A stretch of 64,000 nt of DNA from Agrobacterium vaccinii (GCF_021310995.1 NZ_CP054150.1:3072625-3136624); one strand, 5' to 3'; positions 36,845 to 45,918 are shown, counted from the first letter of the stretch. Notes: a model not told the origin generated them from the sequence alone. Numbers and translations are program-made.

Positions 36845-38664
36845 TCAGCCGCAATCTCCATCGGCGCTTCCGCATCCAGTTCGATATCGAACCGGGCTCC
36901 GCCCTCCGGCAGGTTGGTCACACTCAAGCGCCCGCCGAAATCCTTGACGATGTTGTAGGAGATGGACAGCCCAAGGCCCAACCCCTTGCCGACGCCCTTG
37001 GTGGAAAAGAACGGATCGAAGATCCGCTCCATGATGGCGGGTGGCACGCCGGGGCCGCGGTCACGGATGGAGAGGATGACTTTGTCACCCTCGTGCCGAG
37101 CCGTCAGGTGGATGCGGCGGTCGCTCAGGCCTTCCACGGCGTCGGCTGCATTGGAAATGATGTTGACCAGAACCTGCTGAAGCCTAATAGGCCCGGCCTT
37201 CACCAGAAGAGGTGAGGGCCCGAAATTGACATCCAACACGGCGTCTGCCGCCTTCAGCCGCGCATTGACGATCTCCAGCGTATCATTGACCACTGCGTCC
37301 AGCGGCACCGGGCCGAGCTTCTCGTTGGGCTTTCGTGCAAAATTGCGAAGATGCTTGCCGATCGCCGCCATCCGATCAATCAGGACCGAGATGCGATTGA
37401 GGTTGTTGGTCGCTTCCTCGACCCGCCCTCGCTCGATCAGCAGGGCAGCACTTTCGGCATAGGTCTTGGCCGCAGCCAGCGGCTGGTTGAATTCGTGAGA
37501 AAGAGCCGCCGACATTTGCCCAAGCGCGGCCAGCTTTCCAGCCTGGATCAAATCCTTTTGGGTCTTGCGCAGGCGTTTTTCCGTCTGCCGCCGTTCGGCT
37601 ATCTCGTGCTTGATATCCTGATTGACCCGGGCGAGGTCCGCGGTGCGCTCTTCGACGCGTCGTTCCAGTTCGGCCTGGGCTTCTGCCTGATGGATCAGTC
37701 GGTCACGCAAGCGCTTGCGTCGTTGCAACATGGCAGCAACCAGCGCACCGGCAAGGCACAGGCAGAGCGCAATCGCAATCATGGTGGTCTTGGCCTGCGT
37801 CCGCACCGATCCCGTGTCCATGAGCACATTAACCGTCCAACCGGCATCGGGCATTGGCTGGGATAGTAAGATATATTCCCGGTCCTGTTCACCTTCGCGG
37901 ATCGTCATCAGATCATGCGCGCCGAAGGTGCTGAGCGTCTGCGCAAGCTGGGTCAGGTTGGCATCGGCATAACGCCTCGAACCCTCAGTCCTTGCAATCC
38001 TATCCGGCGTCAACGGCTGTATGGCGGAATAAAGCCATTCCGGTGTGCCCGTCATGAAAATGATTCCCTCAGGATCGTTCACGAAGATGCGGTTTTCACC
38101 ATTGCCGAAGGATGCTTCGATGCCTTCGATATCGACCTTGAAGACAATCACACCCTTGATCTGCGCATTGAACAGGATGGGCGAGGCAAAGTAATAGCCA
38201 CGTTTATGCGAGGTGGTGCCAAGCGCGAAGAACTTTGATTGCTGGCCTTTGGCAGCATCCTGAAAATAGGGGCGGTAGCTGAAATTCTGGCCAACGAAGC
38301 TCGCCGGTCCATCATAATTGCTGGCGGCAATCGTCTCGCCATCCAGCGTCATGATGTAGATGTCGGATGATTTAAGGAGGTCGTTGATCGATTTCAGGTA
38401 GATGTTGGCGCGAAGGCGCAGAGCCTGATCGTCAGGATGGGCGACGAGCTCTTCGATATCGTCGTGATCCGCCATCAGCGCAGGCAGCGGCTCATAGCGG
38501 CTGAGATGCCCACCGAGTGCAGACACCGCCAGCCGCAATGTCGTTCCGCCTTGGGCCGCCACCTCGTTGAAATAGCTTTCGGCGATCAGATCGCTTCCCT
38601 TGGTCAGGGCGACGCCACCCAGACCGAGGCAGACAAGCACAATGCCGACCCAGCGATATCTCAC
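36841..38664 (-). CDS. DctB-like sensor histidine kinase
   Basis: A 607-residue membrane kinase that starts with GTG. It has an N-terminal membrane helix, a periplasmic sensor domain (about 30-270, Cache-like), a second helix (ATMIAIALCLCLAGALVAAML near 295), a coiled coil, HisKA with the phospho-acceptor in SHEFNQPLAAAKTYAESA, and a C-terminal ATPase domain (NIISNAADAVEG and DRGPGVP). This is the layout of the C4-dicarboxylate sensor DctB. Its stop overlaps the start of the response regulator gene (ATGA), so the pair is co-translated. Confidence 0.88.
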   Translation of the reverse strand: MRYRWVGIVLVCLGLGGVALTKGSDLIAESYFNEVAAQGGTTLRLAVSALGGHLSRYEPLPALMADHDDIEELVAHPDDQALRLRANIYLKSINDLLKSSDIYIMTLDGETIAASNYDGPASFVGQNFSYRPYFQDAAKGQQSKFFALGTTSHKRGYYFASPILFNAQIKGVIVFKVDIEGIEASFGNGENRIFVNDPEGIIFMTGTPEWLYSAIQPLTPDRIARTEGSRRYADANLTQLAQTLSTFGAHDLMTIREGEQDREYILLSQPMPDAGWTVNVLMDTGSVRTQAKTTMIAIALCLCLAGALVAAMLQRRKRLRDRLIHQAEAQAELERRVEERTADLARVNQDIKHEIAERRQTEKRLRKTQKDLIQAGKLAALGQMSAALSHEFNQPLAAAKTYAESAALLIERGRVEEATNNLNRISVLIDRMAAIGKHLRNFARKPNEKLGPVPLDAVVNDTLEIVNARLKAADAVLDVNFGPSPLLVKAGPIRLQQVLVNIISNAADAVEGLSDRRIHLTARHEGDKVILSIRDRGPGVPPAIMERIFDPFFSTKGVGKGLGLGLSISYNIVKDFGGRLSVTNLPEGGARFDIELDAEAPMEIAAE

Positions 38665-38717
38665 GGCTCTAACCCCTCCCCATGACAGATCTCTTTAAAA
38701 GTCTGCCCTCCGACCCT

Positions 38718-38832
38718 CCGTCATCCCGGACTTGATCCGGGATCCAGTTCGATCAAGTCTTTGATCGAAGAAGACTCTTTCGCACCGCAGACGCGGCGCT
38801 GCTGGATTCCGGCTCAGGGCCGGAATGACGGA
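38718..38832. repeat. RIME-like intergenic palindromic repeat
   Basis: A ~115-base mosaic of palindromes in the 306-base gap between the DctB-like gene and rpmF. Its ends are inverted (CCGTCATCCCGG at the left, CCGGAATGACGG at the right), with an inner hairpin CGGACTTGATCCG at 38726-38738 and another at 38813-38828. The right half matches the fragment at 956-1017. Size, ends and layout fit the RIME family of Rhizobium-type repeats. The rest of the gap holds only the rpmF terminator. Confidence 0.75.
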
Positions 38833-38910
38833 AAGCGAAATTTTCGCTCTCCAGCTTAAAGTGTAAGGGGAGGGGCCACAATTTCCAAGGGGGATCGGCA
38901 GGCTTCAGCC

Positions 38911-38943
38911 AAAAACAAAAAAGCCGACCCAAAGGCCGGCTTA
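38911..38943 (-). terminator. Terminator of rpmF
   Basis: Minus-strand stem AAGCCGGCC/GGTCGGCTT (38921-38929 with 38934-38942, one mismatch) followed by TTTTTTGTTTTT. It lies 28 bases after the rpmF stop. Confidence 0.8.
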
Positions 38944-38970
38944 TTCGTCAATCAAAGAATGCGCTAAAAA

Positions 38971-39156
38971 TTATGCGCTTTCTTTCGGTGTCAGAACCTG
39001 ACGGCCACGGTACATGCCTGTCTTCAGGTCGATGTGGTGTGGGCGGCGAAGTTCGCCGGAGTTCTTGTCTTCAACGTAGGTTGCGGACTTCAGGCCATCG
39101 GCCGAACGACGCATGCCGCGCTTGGACGGGCTTGTTTTTCTCTTTGGTACTGCCAT
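38971..39156 (-). CDS. rpmF: 50S ribosomal protein L32
   Basis: A 61-residue ribosomal protein, basic at the N-terminus ([17 protein letters not shown]) with a typical [16 protein letters not shown] tail. GGAG lies before the ATG at 39156; ten upstream codons are open but not part of the family. It lacks the zinc-binding cysteines of some L32 proteins, the usual C- form of alphaproteobacteria. Single gene with its own terminator. Confidence 0.96.
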   Translation of the reverse strand: MAVPKRKTSPSKRGMRRSADGLKSATYVEDKNSGELRRPHHIDLKTGMYRGRQVLTPKESA

Positions 39157-39349
39157 TTGTGTAACTCCACTTGAGCGGCGAAACACGGGAACCAGCCAGG
39201 ACCAAGGCCGAATGTCACATGTTTCTTTATTGGAAATTTGGCGCGCTTATACATGCCTCCCAGGGCTTTGACCAGCCCCGGCGTCGATTTTTTCAAGAAT
39301 GTCCGAATCACGGAAAAGGGTTTCGCGCGAAAGCTTTTGACATTGACTA

Positions 39350-40072
39350 TCAAACAGGGTCGAAAACGATCAATTCCTCAAAGTGATTCATATCGCTGAA
39401 TTCACAGAATGCTGGCGGGCGCATTTCCAGAACCGGAACGGTGGATCGCAAGTCTTCAAGGCATTCATCCAGCATCTTTTGCCAGCGGGGCAAGGCCTCT
39501 GGCTCGAACCAGCGCATGATATAGGCAAAGGTGATGTGAAATTCGTAGGTATCATGGTCCGGATGGCGATAGCCGAACGCTTCGGCAAATGCGTCGCGCC
39601 ATTCGGCAACGATCCGGTCATCCTCAGCCGTTGCACCTTTCAATGTAAGGCCAAGCGGTGATAGCCGGATAGCCTGCATCTTGAAGGCTGGAAGCTGTGG
39701 AAACCTCTGGAGTTTTTCCAGATAGAAATCCGTCATCTGTTCAATGGATGAATCGCTGGGCATTTCCTTCGGCCAAAAGGGCCAGGTGCGGCGATACTCA
39801 ATAATGCCTTGGAAGACCGTCATATGCAGGCTGGAGATGGGTGTGAAGGCCAGATGGCTGTCGGCCTCCGGCGTGTCGAAAAGCCGCTGGCGGGCTCTGA
39901 TGATCGCCTGTTGCGTGCGCGATCCGTCTGCCAGATGGCAGACGACGGTGTTTCCCGGTTCAGGCAGAAACACGCCGCTCAGATCAAAGCGAGTTCCGAG
40001 GTGACGCGGCAGTGCCTCATTGCTGGTGGCGGAGAAGCGGGCGAGTCTGGGTGAAACGAACGGCACATGCAT
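39350..40072 (-). CDS. DUF1868 family 2H phosphoesterase-like protein
   Basis: A 240-residue protein with the two HxT/S motifs of the 2H superfamily: SLHMTVFQ near residue 82 and FHITFAYI near residue 183. That fold makes cyclic phosphodiesterases and RNA 2'-5' ligase-like enzymes, which act on nucleotides or RNA ends. The match is to DUF1868, whose substrate is unknown. It is separated from polA by about 70 bases that hold a weak Pho-like repeat. No operon partner is evident. Confidence 0.75.
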   Translation of the reverse strand: MHVPFVSPRLARFSATSNEALPRHLGTRFDLSGVFLPEPGNTVVCHLADGSRTQQAIIRARQRLFDTPEADSHLAFTPISSLHMTVFQGIIEYRRTWPFWPKEMPSDSSIEQMTDFYLEKLQRFPQLPAFKMQAIRLSPLGLTLKGATAEDDRIVAEWRDAFAEAFGYRHPDHDTYEFHITFAYIMRWFEPEALPRWQKMLDECLEDLRSTVPVLEMRPPAFCEFSDMNHFEELIVFDPV

Positions 40073-40142
40073 GGTGCGAAGGCTCCCTTAAGCAAGGTAG
40101 CCTCCTACTCCTGGCACACGACACTTCAATGACACGACAGCG

Positions 40143-43136
40143 TCAATGTGCTTCATCCCAGTTAGCGGCTGCACGGGCATCGACCTTGAGCGGCACCTTC
40201 ATGTCGATGGCGGGCATGGCTGCATTTTCCATGATCGAAACGACGACCGGCAGGGTTTTGTCGATCTCGGCTTCTTCCACCTCGAAGATCAGTTCGTCGT
40301 GAACCTGCAACAGCATACGGGCCGATAGTTTGGCCTGGTCGAGTGCCGGTTCGATGCGGATCATGGCGCGGCGGATGATATCGGCTGCTGAACCCTGGAT
40401 CGGGGCGTTGATCGCGGCGCGTTCGTTGAAAGCCCGGACTGAGGGGTTGGACGATTTGATTTCAGGGTAATTGATCCGGCGCCCGAAGATGGTTTCGACG
40501 TAACCCTTTTCGCGCGCAAATGTCTTGGTGTTTTCCATGTAGTCGCGAATGCCGGGGAAGCGTTCGAAATACTTCTTGATGTATTCCCCTGCCTCGGATC
40601 GCCCGATGCTCAGCTGGTTGGCAAGGCCGAAGGAGGAAATGCCGTAGATGATACCGAAGTTGATCGCCTTGGCCCGGCGACGGACTTCCGACGGCATGCC
40701 TTCAACCGGCACGCCGAACATTTCAGACGCCGTCATGGCGTGAATGTCGATGCCGTTCTCGAATGCATTTCTCAACTGCGGAATGTCAGCGACATGGGCC
40801 AGCACACGCAGTTCGATCTGGCTGTAGTCTGCCGACAGAAGCTTGTTGCCCGGCGTTGAAATGAACGCCGTACGGATCTTGCGGCCTTCCGCTGTGCGGA
40901 CCGGAATATTCTGCAAATTCGGTTCAGACGAAGACAGACGTCCCGTCGTCGTGGACGCCAGCGAATAGGAGGTGTGAACCCGCCTGGTCTCCGGGTGAAT
41001 GTAACCGGGCAGCGCGTCGGTATAGGTGGATTTCAGCTTGGTCAGCTGACGCCAGTCCACGATCTTGCGAGGGAGTTCTGCGCCTTCTGCGGCCAGATCT
41101 TCCAGAACCTGTGCAGAGGTGGACCACTGGCCAGTCTTGGTTTTCGACCCTCCCGGTAGCCCCATCCTGCCGAACAGGATATCGCCCAGTTGCTTGGGTG
41201 AACCGATATTGAATTTCTCGCCAGCGAGTTCGTAGATGTCCTCTTCAAAGGCGGCGGCTTTTTGCGCCAGTTCACCCGACAGACGCGACAGGATTTGACG
41301 GTCGACGGTGATGCCGCGCTCTTCCATACGGGCCAGCACCGGCAATAGCGGGCGCTCCAGCCGCTCATAGACGGATGTCAACCGGTCAGCTACGAGGCGA
41401 GGCTTCAAGACCATCCACAGGCGCAGTGTCACGTCGGCATCTTCGGCTGCGTAGGCTGTGGCTTTGTCGATATCGACAAAATCGAATGTCACGCCGGATT
41501 TGCCGGAACCCGCAACGTCCTTGTAGGCAATCGGCGTATGGCCGAGCCAGCGCTCGGACAGCGCGTCCATGCCATGCAGGCCCTTGCCGGCCTCAAGCAC
41601 GTAAGACAGCAGCATGGTGTCATCGAAGCTTTCGATAACGATCCCGTGGCGCTTCATCAGCAGGTAATCATACTTCAGGTTTTGCGCGACCTTGAGAATG
41701 GCAGGGTCTTCGAGAAGCGTCTTCAGCCGGCCCAACGCGTCTGCCGACGGTATCTGGTCGGGTGCGAGTTTTATTCCGTCACTGAACAGATCGCCGCCCG
41801 AGCCTGTCTTGTGGGCAATCGGGACATAGGCGGCAATGATATCGGTGCCGCTGGCGTCCTTGCCATTATCGGCAAGCGCCAGGGAAAAGCCAACCAGTTC
41901 CGCCTGCATCGGATCGAGCGATGTCGTTTCCGTATCGAAAGCGACGACACCGGTTTCACGGGCCATGGCCAGCCAGCGGTCCAGTTCTTCGATGGTGCGG
42001 ATTGTCTGATACGAGGTGATATCGATTTTCGCTGCGGAGAAGACAGCTTCTCGCGAAGACGACAGGTCGGCAGGTGTCTCGCCTTCAACCTTGGACGCAA
42101 TTGCCGATGCTTCGGCGATGGAAGTCTCATCGAGCGGGATCGCAGCATCGCCCGTCCCAGTGGCAGCAACACCTTCCAAATCCGGCCCGTGGGCCTGCGC
42201 ACCGCGCTCTACGGGGACATTGGCTGCCTCGATGACGGCGGCGTCCGCGCCCGTGGTTTCCGCGACGCGGCGGGTTAGCGTCGTAAACTCCATGGCTTTC
42301 AGGAAGGCGATCAGCTTGGGACCATCCTGCGGCTCCAGCGTCAGCGCATCCAGCGGAAGTTCCAGAGGAACGTCCGTGCGCAACGCCACGAGCTGGCGCG
42401 ACAGGCGCGCAAGTTCGGCATTTGCGATGATGTTTTCACGACGCTTCTGCTGCTTGATCTCGTCAGCGCGCAGAAGCAAGGTGTCGAGATCGCCGTATTC
42501 TTCGAGGAGCTGCGCGGCAGTCTTTGGCCCGATGCCGGGAATGCCGGGAACGTTATCGGTGGAATCGCCCGTCATGGCTTGCAGGTCGATCATCTTTTCT
42601 GGCGCAACGCCCCATTTTTCGATGACGTCCGGCACGCCGATCTGCTTGTCCTTCATCGCGTCGTACATATGCACATTGGGCGTGACGAGCTGCATCAAGT
42701 CCTTGTCGGACGAGATGATCGTTACGTCGGCGCCGATTGCTTCGGCCTGCCGGGCATAGGTCGCGATGATGTCGTCGGCCTCGAAACCCTCGGTCTCGAT
42801 GCAGGGCAGGTTGAAGGCGCGGGTCGCATGGCGGATCAGGCCGAATTGCGGAATGAGATCTTCCGGCGGGGCAGAGCGGTTGGCCTTGTAGAGATCGTAA
42901 AGCTCGTTGCGGAATGTTTTCGAGGAATAATCGAAAATCACCGCAAAATGCGTGGGCGTCACGCCGACATCGGTATTGCGCGCATCCTTCAGAAGCTTCC
43001 ACAACATGTTGCAGAAACCGGAGACGGCGTTGACGGGCAATCCATCCGATTTGCGGTTGAGCGCGGGGATGGCATGGAACGCTCGGAAGATGAAGCCGGA
43101 GCCGTCTACGAGGAAGAGATGATCGCCTGTTTTCAT
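40143..43136 (-). CDS. polA: DNA polymerase I
   Basis: A 997-residue repair and Okazaki-fragment polymerase with its three domains: a 5'-3' nuclease (LVDGSGFIFRAFHA at the start), a 3'-5' exonuclease (VVAFDTETTSLDPMQAELVG, proofreading acid residues present) and the polymerase domain (ADYSQIELRVLAHVA, RRAKAINFGIIYGISSFGLA, LQVHDELIFEV). The ATG at 43136 is chosen because the first residues then match the family; two in-frame ATGs further upstream give an extension. Its promoter region (424 bases to the MarR gene) also holds a small RNA on the other strand. Confidence 0.96.
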   Translation of the reverse strand: MKTGDHLFLVDGSGFIFRAFHAIPALNRKSDGLPVNAVSGFCNMLWKLLKDARNTDVGVTPTHFAVIFDYSSKTFRNELYDLYKANRSAPPEDLIPQFGLIRHATRAFNLPCIETEGFEADDIIATYARQAEAIGADVTIISSDKDLMQLVTPNVHMYDAMKDKQIGVPDVIEKWGVAPEKMIDLQAMTGDSTDNVPGIPGIGPKTAAQLLEEYGDLDTLLLRADEIKQQKRRENIIANAELARLSRQLVALRTDVPLELPLDALTLEPQDGPKLIAFLKAMEFTTLTRRVAETTGADAAVIEAANVPVERGAQAHGPDLEGVAATGTGDAAIPLDETSIAEASAIASKVEGETPADLSSSREAVFSAAKIDITSYQTIRTIEELDRWLAMARETGVVAFDTETTSLDPMQAELVGFSLALADNGKDASGTDIIAAYVPIAHKTGSGGDLFSDGIKLAPDQIPSADALGRLKTLLEDPAILKVAQNLKYDYLLMKRHGIVIESFDDTMLLSYVLEAGKGLHGMDALSERWLGHTPIAYKDVAGSGKSGVTFDFVDIDKATAYAAEDADVTLRLWMVLKPRLVADRLTSVYERLERPLLPVLARMEERGITVDRQILSRLSGELAQKAAAFEEDIYELAGEKFNIGSPKQLGDILFGRMGLPGGSKTKTGQWSTSAQVLEDLAAEGAELPRKIVDWRQLTKLKSTYTDALPGYIHPETRRVHTSYSLASTTTGRLSSSEPNLQNIPVRTAEGRKIRTAFISTPGNKLLSADYSQIELRVLAHVADIPQLRNAFENGIDIHAMTASEMFGVPVEGMPSEVRRRAKAINFGIIYGISSFGLANQLSIGRSEAGEYIKKYFERFPGIRDYMENTKTFAREKGYVETIFGRRINYPEIKSSNPSVRAFNERAAINAPIQGSAADIIRRAMIRIEPALDQAKLSARMLLQVHDELIFEVEEAEIDKTLPVVVSIMENAAMPAIDMKVPLKVDARAAANWDEAH

Positions 43137-43332
43137 GGGAAGCATGGATAGCGCGGGCCATGATTGACGTCCAGATAAAGTTCGCCCGAGCCACAGGCAA
43201 CCCACTGTTTCGAGACGGCGGAACGGCGGCTCTCATTCTCACCAGAACGTTACAAATTTGTAATCCGGGCTTCCCTTGAAAAGCCGCATTTGGAGCCTCA
43301 TTTCTTGGAGGACGGCGACTGATCACGCCGTA

Positions 43333-43453
43333 GTCTGATTGCAGGCATGTCCCCCGCCGCGTCAGACCGGACAAAGGCCTATCCCCCCTCTCCGGGCCTT
43401 TGTCCTTCAATGTAAACGCCATGGCCGTCCCCTCCCGGCCATGGCGTTTTTTT
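43333..43453 (+). ncRNA. Candidate trans-acting small RNA between polA and marR (anti-SD loops)
   Basis: About 120 bases fold into three stems in a row: 43333-43367 (loop AUGUCCCCC), 43369-43379 with 43395-43405 (perfect 11 bp, loop with CCCCCCUCUCC) and 43414-43427 with 43436-43449 (perfect 14 bp, loop UCCCCUCC) followed by seven Ts. All three loops are C-rich and complementary to Shine-Dalgarno sequences, and the last stem is a clear rho-independent terminator with no gene before it. It resembles the alphaproteobacterial ar14 family in layout. The 5' end and promoter are not resolved. Confidence 0.7.
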
Positions 43454-43500
43454 ATGGTCGATCATCGCAATCGGCTTGAAGCACATGCTCCACGAAAGCC

Positions 43501-43526
43501 TGCATATCTAGATAGCATGATATGCA
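43501..43526. promoter_or_regulatory. Inverted-repeat operator of the marR gene
   Basis: Perfect 8-base arms TGCATATC (43501-43508) and GATATGCA (43519-43526) separated by ten bases. This size is usual for dimeric MarR operators, and it lies 35 bases before the MarR start codon, consistent with autoregulation. Confidence 0.6.
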
Positions 43527-43560
43527 ATGCGGCACCGTGCTGCGCCTTCAGGATCGAGAC

Positions 43561-44004
43561 ATGCGTTTTTCACGAAACGACTCAGCGACATATCTTGCTG
43601 CGCAACTGGCAAAGACCTTTTCGAAGGCACTGAACAAGCGCGCCGCTGCCCTTGGCTTTTCCCCGGGTCAGTTCCCCGTCTTGCTGGAATTGTGGAATGA
43701 AGACGGCTTGACGCAGCGCCAGTTGCTCGACCGCGTGGAAGTGGAGCAGGCCACGCTTGCCAATACACTCGCACGCATGGAGCGCGATGGCCTCATCGAG
43801 CGCAAGCAGCACCCGCGAGACCGACGCGCGCAGATCATCGAATTGACGGAGCGGGGCAGGGAACTAGAGCAGCAAGCGATTTCTGCCTCGAAATCGACAG
43901 ATGACGCCATTCTTGCCGGGCTCCTGCGGTTCGAGAGGCAGCTCCTTCTGGAATATATGGGTCGCGCCATCGACGCTGCAAAAGCACCAAACCTCGAAGC
44001 GTGA
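43561..44004 (+). CDS. MarR family transcriptional regulator
   Basis: A 147-residue winged-helix repressor. The core reads FPVLLELWNEDGLTQRQLLDRVEVEQATLANTLARMERDGLIERKQHPRDRRAQIIELTERG, with the DNA-binding helix and the DxR wing of MarR proteins. The start at 43561 is preferred over an in-frame ATG at 43522, because the latter lies inside the inverted-repeat operator. AGGA lies before the chosen ATG. It is the first gene on this strand and is followed by the M20 peptidase gene after 73 bases. The ligand is not known. Confidence 0.88.
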   Translation: MRFSRNDSATYLAAQLAKTFSKALNKRAAALGFSPGQFPVLLELWNEDGLTQRQLLDRVEVEQATLANTLARMERDGLIERKQHPRDRRAQIIELTERGRELEQQAISASKSTDDAILAGLLRFERQLLLEYMGRAIDAAKAPNLEA

Positions 44005-44077
44005 AATGATTTTCCGGCTCGAAACCGGTGCCGCTTTGCTCTATCTTGACACGATCTTCGCATGACAGGATCGCGTA

Positions 44078-45469
44078 ATGACAGATATTTCCCCCGTTCT
44101 CTCGGCGGTTGACGACAATCTCAAGGCCAGCCTCGACAGACTTTTCGAACTCGTCCGCGTCAAGTCGATCTCGACTGACCCGGCCTACAAGGCCGAATGC
44201 CGCAAGGCTGCCGAATGGCTGGTCCGTGATCTCTCGACAATCGGCTTCACGGCCTCGATACGCGATACCGCAGGGCATCCCATGGTCGTTGCCCATCATG
44301 ACGGCGCCAGCGCTGACGCCCCCCACGTGCTGTTTTACGGACACTATGATGTCCAGCCTGTTGATCCCATCGCTCTGTGGGACAACGAACCCTTCGACCC
44401 GGCACTGAAGGACATCGGTGGCGGTCGTCAGGTCATCACCGGACGTGGCACATCCGACGACAAGGGACAGTTGATGACCTTCGTCGAGGCCTGCCGCGCC
44501 TACAAACAGGTGCATGGCTCCCTGCCGCTTCGCATCACCATTTTGTTCGAAGGCGAAGAGGAATCCGGCTCGCCGTCGCTGAAGCCTTTCCTCGATGCCA
44601 ATTCCGATGAGTTGAAGGCAGACTACGCTTTGGTGTGCGACACCAGCATGTGGGACCGCGAGACGCCTGCCATCGCTGCTGCGCTCCGCGGCCTCGTCGG
44701 TGAGGAAATCGTCATCACAGCCGCAGACCGCGATCTCCATTCCGGTCTCTTCGGCGGTGCTGCCGCCAATCCCATTCATATCTTGAGCGGAATTCTGGCT
44801 GGCCTTCACGACGAAACCGGAAAGGTGACATTGCCGGGCTTCTACGATGGTGTCGAAGAAACGCCGTCCAACATCAAGGCTTCCTGGGACAGTCTGGGTC
44901 GCACCGCCGAGAGCTTTCTGGGTGAGGTCGGTCTTTCCGTACCATCCGGCGAAAAGGGACGCTCTGTTCTGGAGTTGACCTGGGCGCGGCCAACCGCCGA
45001 AGTCAATGGCATCACCGGCGGCTATACCGGCGAAGGTTTCAAGACGGTCATCGCCGCCAAGGCTTCCGCCAAGGTCTCCTTCCGTCTCGTCGGCAAGCAG
45101 GACCCCGCAGCTATTCGTGAAAGCTTCCGGTCCTATGTTCGCTCGAAAATTCCAGCGGATTGCTCGGTCGAGTTTCACGAACACGGTGGCTCGCCCGCCA
45201 TCCAGCTCTCCTATGATTCGCCCGCGCTGACGAAGGCAAAGAGCGCGTTGTCGGATGAATGGGCAAAGCAGGCTGTGGTGATCGGCATGGGTGGCTCGAT
45301 CCCGATCGTCGGAGATTTCCAAAATCTGCTCGGAATGGATTCGCTGATGATCGGCTTCGGGCTGACGGATGATCGCATCCATTCGCCGAATGAAAAATAC
45401 GATCTGCAATCCTTCCACAAGGGCATTCGCTCCTGGGTCAGGATTTTGCAGGCGCTGAGCGTCAAATAA
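44078..45469 (+). CDS. M20 family peptidase (dipeptidase type)
   Basis: A 463-residue zinc-dependent hydrolase of the M20/ArgE/DapE class. The metal-binding motifs are present in order: FYGHYDVQPVDP, GRGTSDDKGQ (bridging Asp), FEGEEESGSP (catalytic Glu) and LVCDTSMWD. The C-terminal dimerisation domain has the GGYTGEG segment. Members cleave dipeptides or N-acyl groups in the cytosol. It sits 73 bases after the MarR gene on the same strand; a shared promoter is possible. Substrate not known. Confidence 0.9.
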   Translation: MTDISPVLSAVDDNLKASLDRLFELVRVKSISTDPAYKAECRKAAEWLVRDLSTIGFTASIRDTAGHPMVVAHHDGASADAPHVLFYGHYDVQPVDPIALWDNEPFDPALKDIGGGRQVITGRGTSDDKGQLMTFVEACRAYKQVHGSLPLRITILFEGEEESGSPSLKPFLDANSDELKADYALVCDTSMWDRETPAIAAALRGLVGEEIVITAADRDLHSGLFGGAAANPIHILSGILAGLHDETGKVTLPGFYDGVEETPSNIKASWDSLGRTAESFLGEVGLSVPSGEKGRSVLELTWARPTAEVNGITGGYTGEGFKTVIAAKASAKVSFRLVGKQDPAAIRESFRSYVRSKIPADCSVEFHEHGGSPAIQLSYDSPALTKAKSALSDEWAKQAVVIGMGGSIPIVGDFQNLLGMDSLMIGFGLTDDRIHSPNEKYDLQSFHKGIRSWVRILQALSVK

Positions 45470-45472
45470 CAA

Positions 45473-45505
45473 AATGGCGCCACCTGATTGACGGGTGGCG
45501 CCATT
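45473..45505 (+). terminator. Hairpin after the M20 gene
   Basis: A perfect 12-bp stem AATGGCGCCACC/GGTGGCGCCATT (45473-45484 with 45494-45505) begins three bases after the stop. No T run follows, so rho or a second weaker hairpin at 45535-45558 may end transcription. Confidence 0.55.
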
Positions 45506-45685
45506 GCTCATGAGACGAAGTCTCTGAAAAGCAAAAAGGCCGGGCAAGCCCGACCTTTCCTACCGTTTCAGCTTCAGTGCCAGTACATCCGTGGTCAAAG
45601 TGCATAAAACGGTCTGGTGTCTCAGCACGGCGCCAGCAAAGTTGCTGTCGCTCGCGTCTTCCGAAACATGTTTGCGCTGCTTTGG

Positions 45686-45701
45686 TTAATCTTTGGTTAA
45701 C
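45686..45701 (+). promoter_or_regulatory. Candidate CtrA binding site
   Basis: TTAATCTTTGGTTAAC matches the CtrA consensus TTAA-N7-TTAAC exactly, in the gap between the convergent M20 and cold-shock genes. The only downstream start on the plus strand is the small frame at 45781. Confidence 0.5.
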
Positions 45702-45780
45702 GCATAAACTGCAAACGCGTGGTAGTGTTACCAAATCGGAAGTTACTGAAACACCGCTGCACCCTATATTGGGAGACGAC

Positions 45781-45918
45781 ATGGCGATTACAAGGCCATG
45801 TTCTCAAATTTTAGCGATGGATCATCTTAGGTGCTCAAGAGAATCCAGAAAAAGAAAAAGGCCGGGAAGACCCGGCCTTAAACCTATGCGTCTCATCGGC
45901 GAACCGACGGAAGCTTAA
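45781..45918 (+). CDS. Possible small protein of 45 residues (hypothetical)
   Basis: A 45-residue frame starts with ATG six bases after GGGAG, with a CTATAT element and a perfect CtrA-type site upstream. It is basic (RESRKRKRPGRP) in part because it runs through the cold-shock terminator hairpin, and it ends one base before the cspA stop codon on the other strand. No family is recognised. It may equally be an RNA or noise. Confidence 0.25.
   Translation: MAITRPCSQILAMDHLRCSRESRKRKRPGRPGLKPMRLIGEPTEA
45848..45879 (-). terminator. Terminator of cspA
   Basis: Minus-strand stem AAGGCCGGG/CCCGGCCTT (45858-45866 with 45871-45879), tetraloop, then TTTTTCTTTTTC. It lies 39 bases after the cspA stop. 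Confidence 0.85.

Noticed and set aside
40118..40135. Pho-like repeat (GTGTCAT, four bases, GTGTCGT) upstream of the DUF1868 gene
   Set aside because: Second repeat is weaker and the sequence 10 bases on (TAGGAG) is a poor -10; too uncertain to call.
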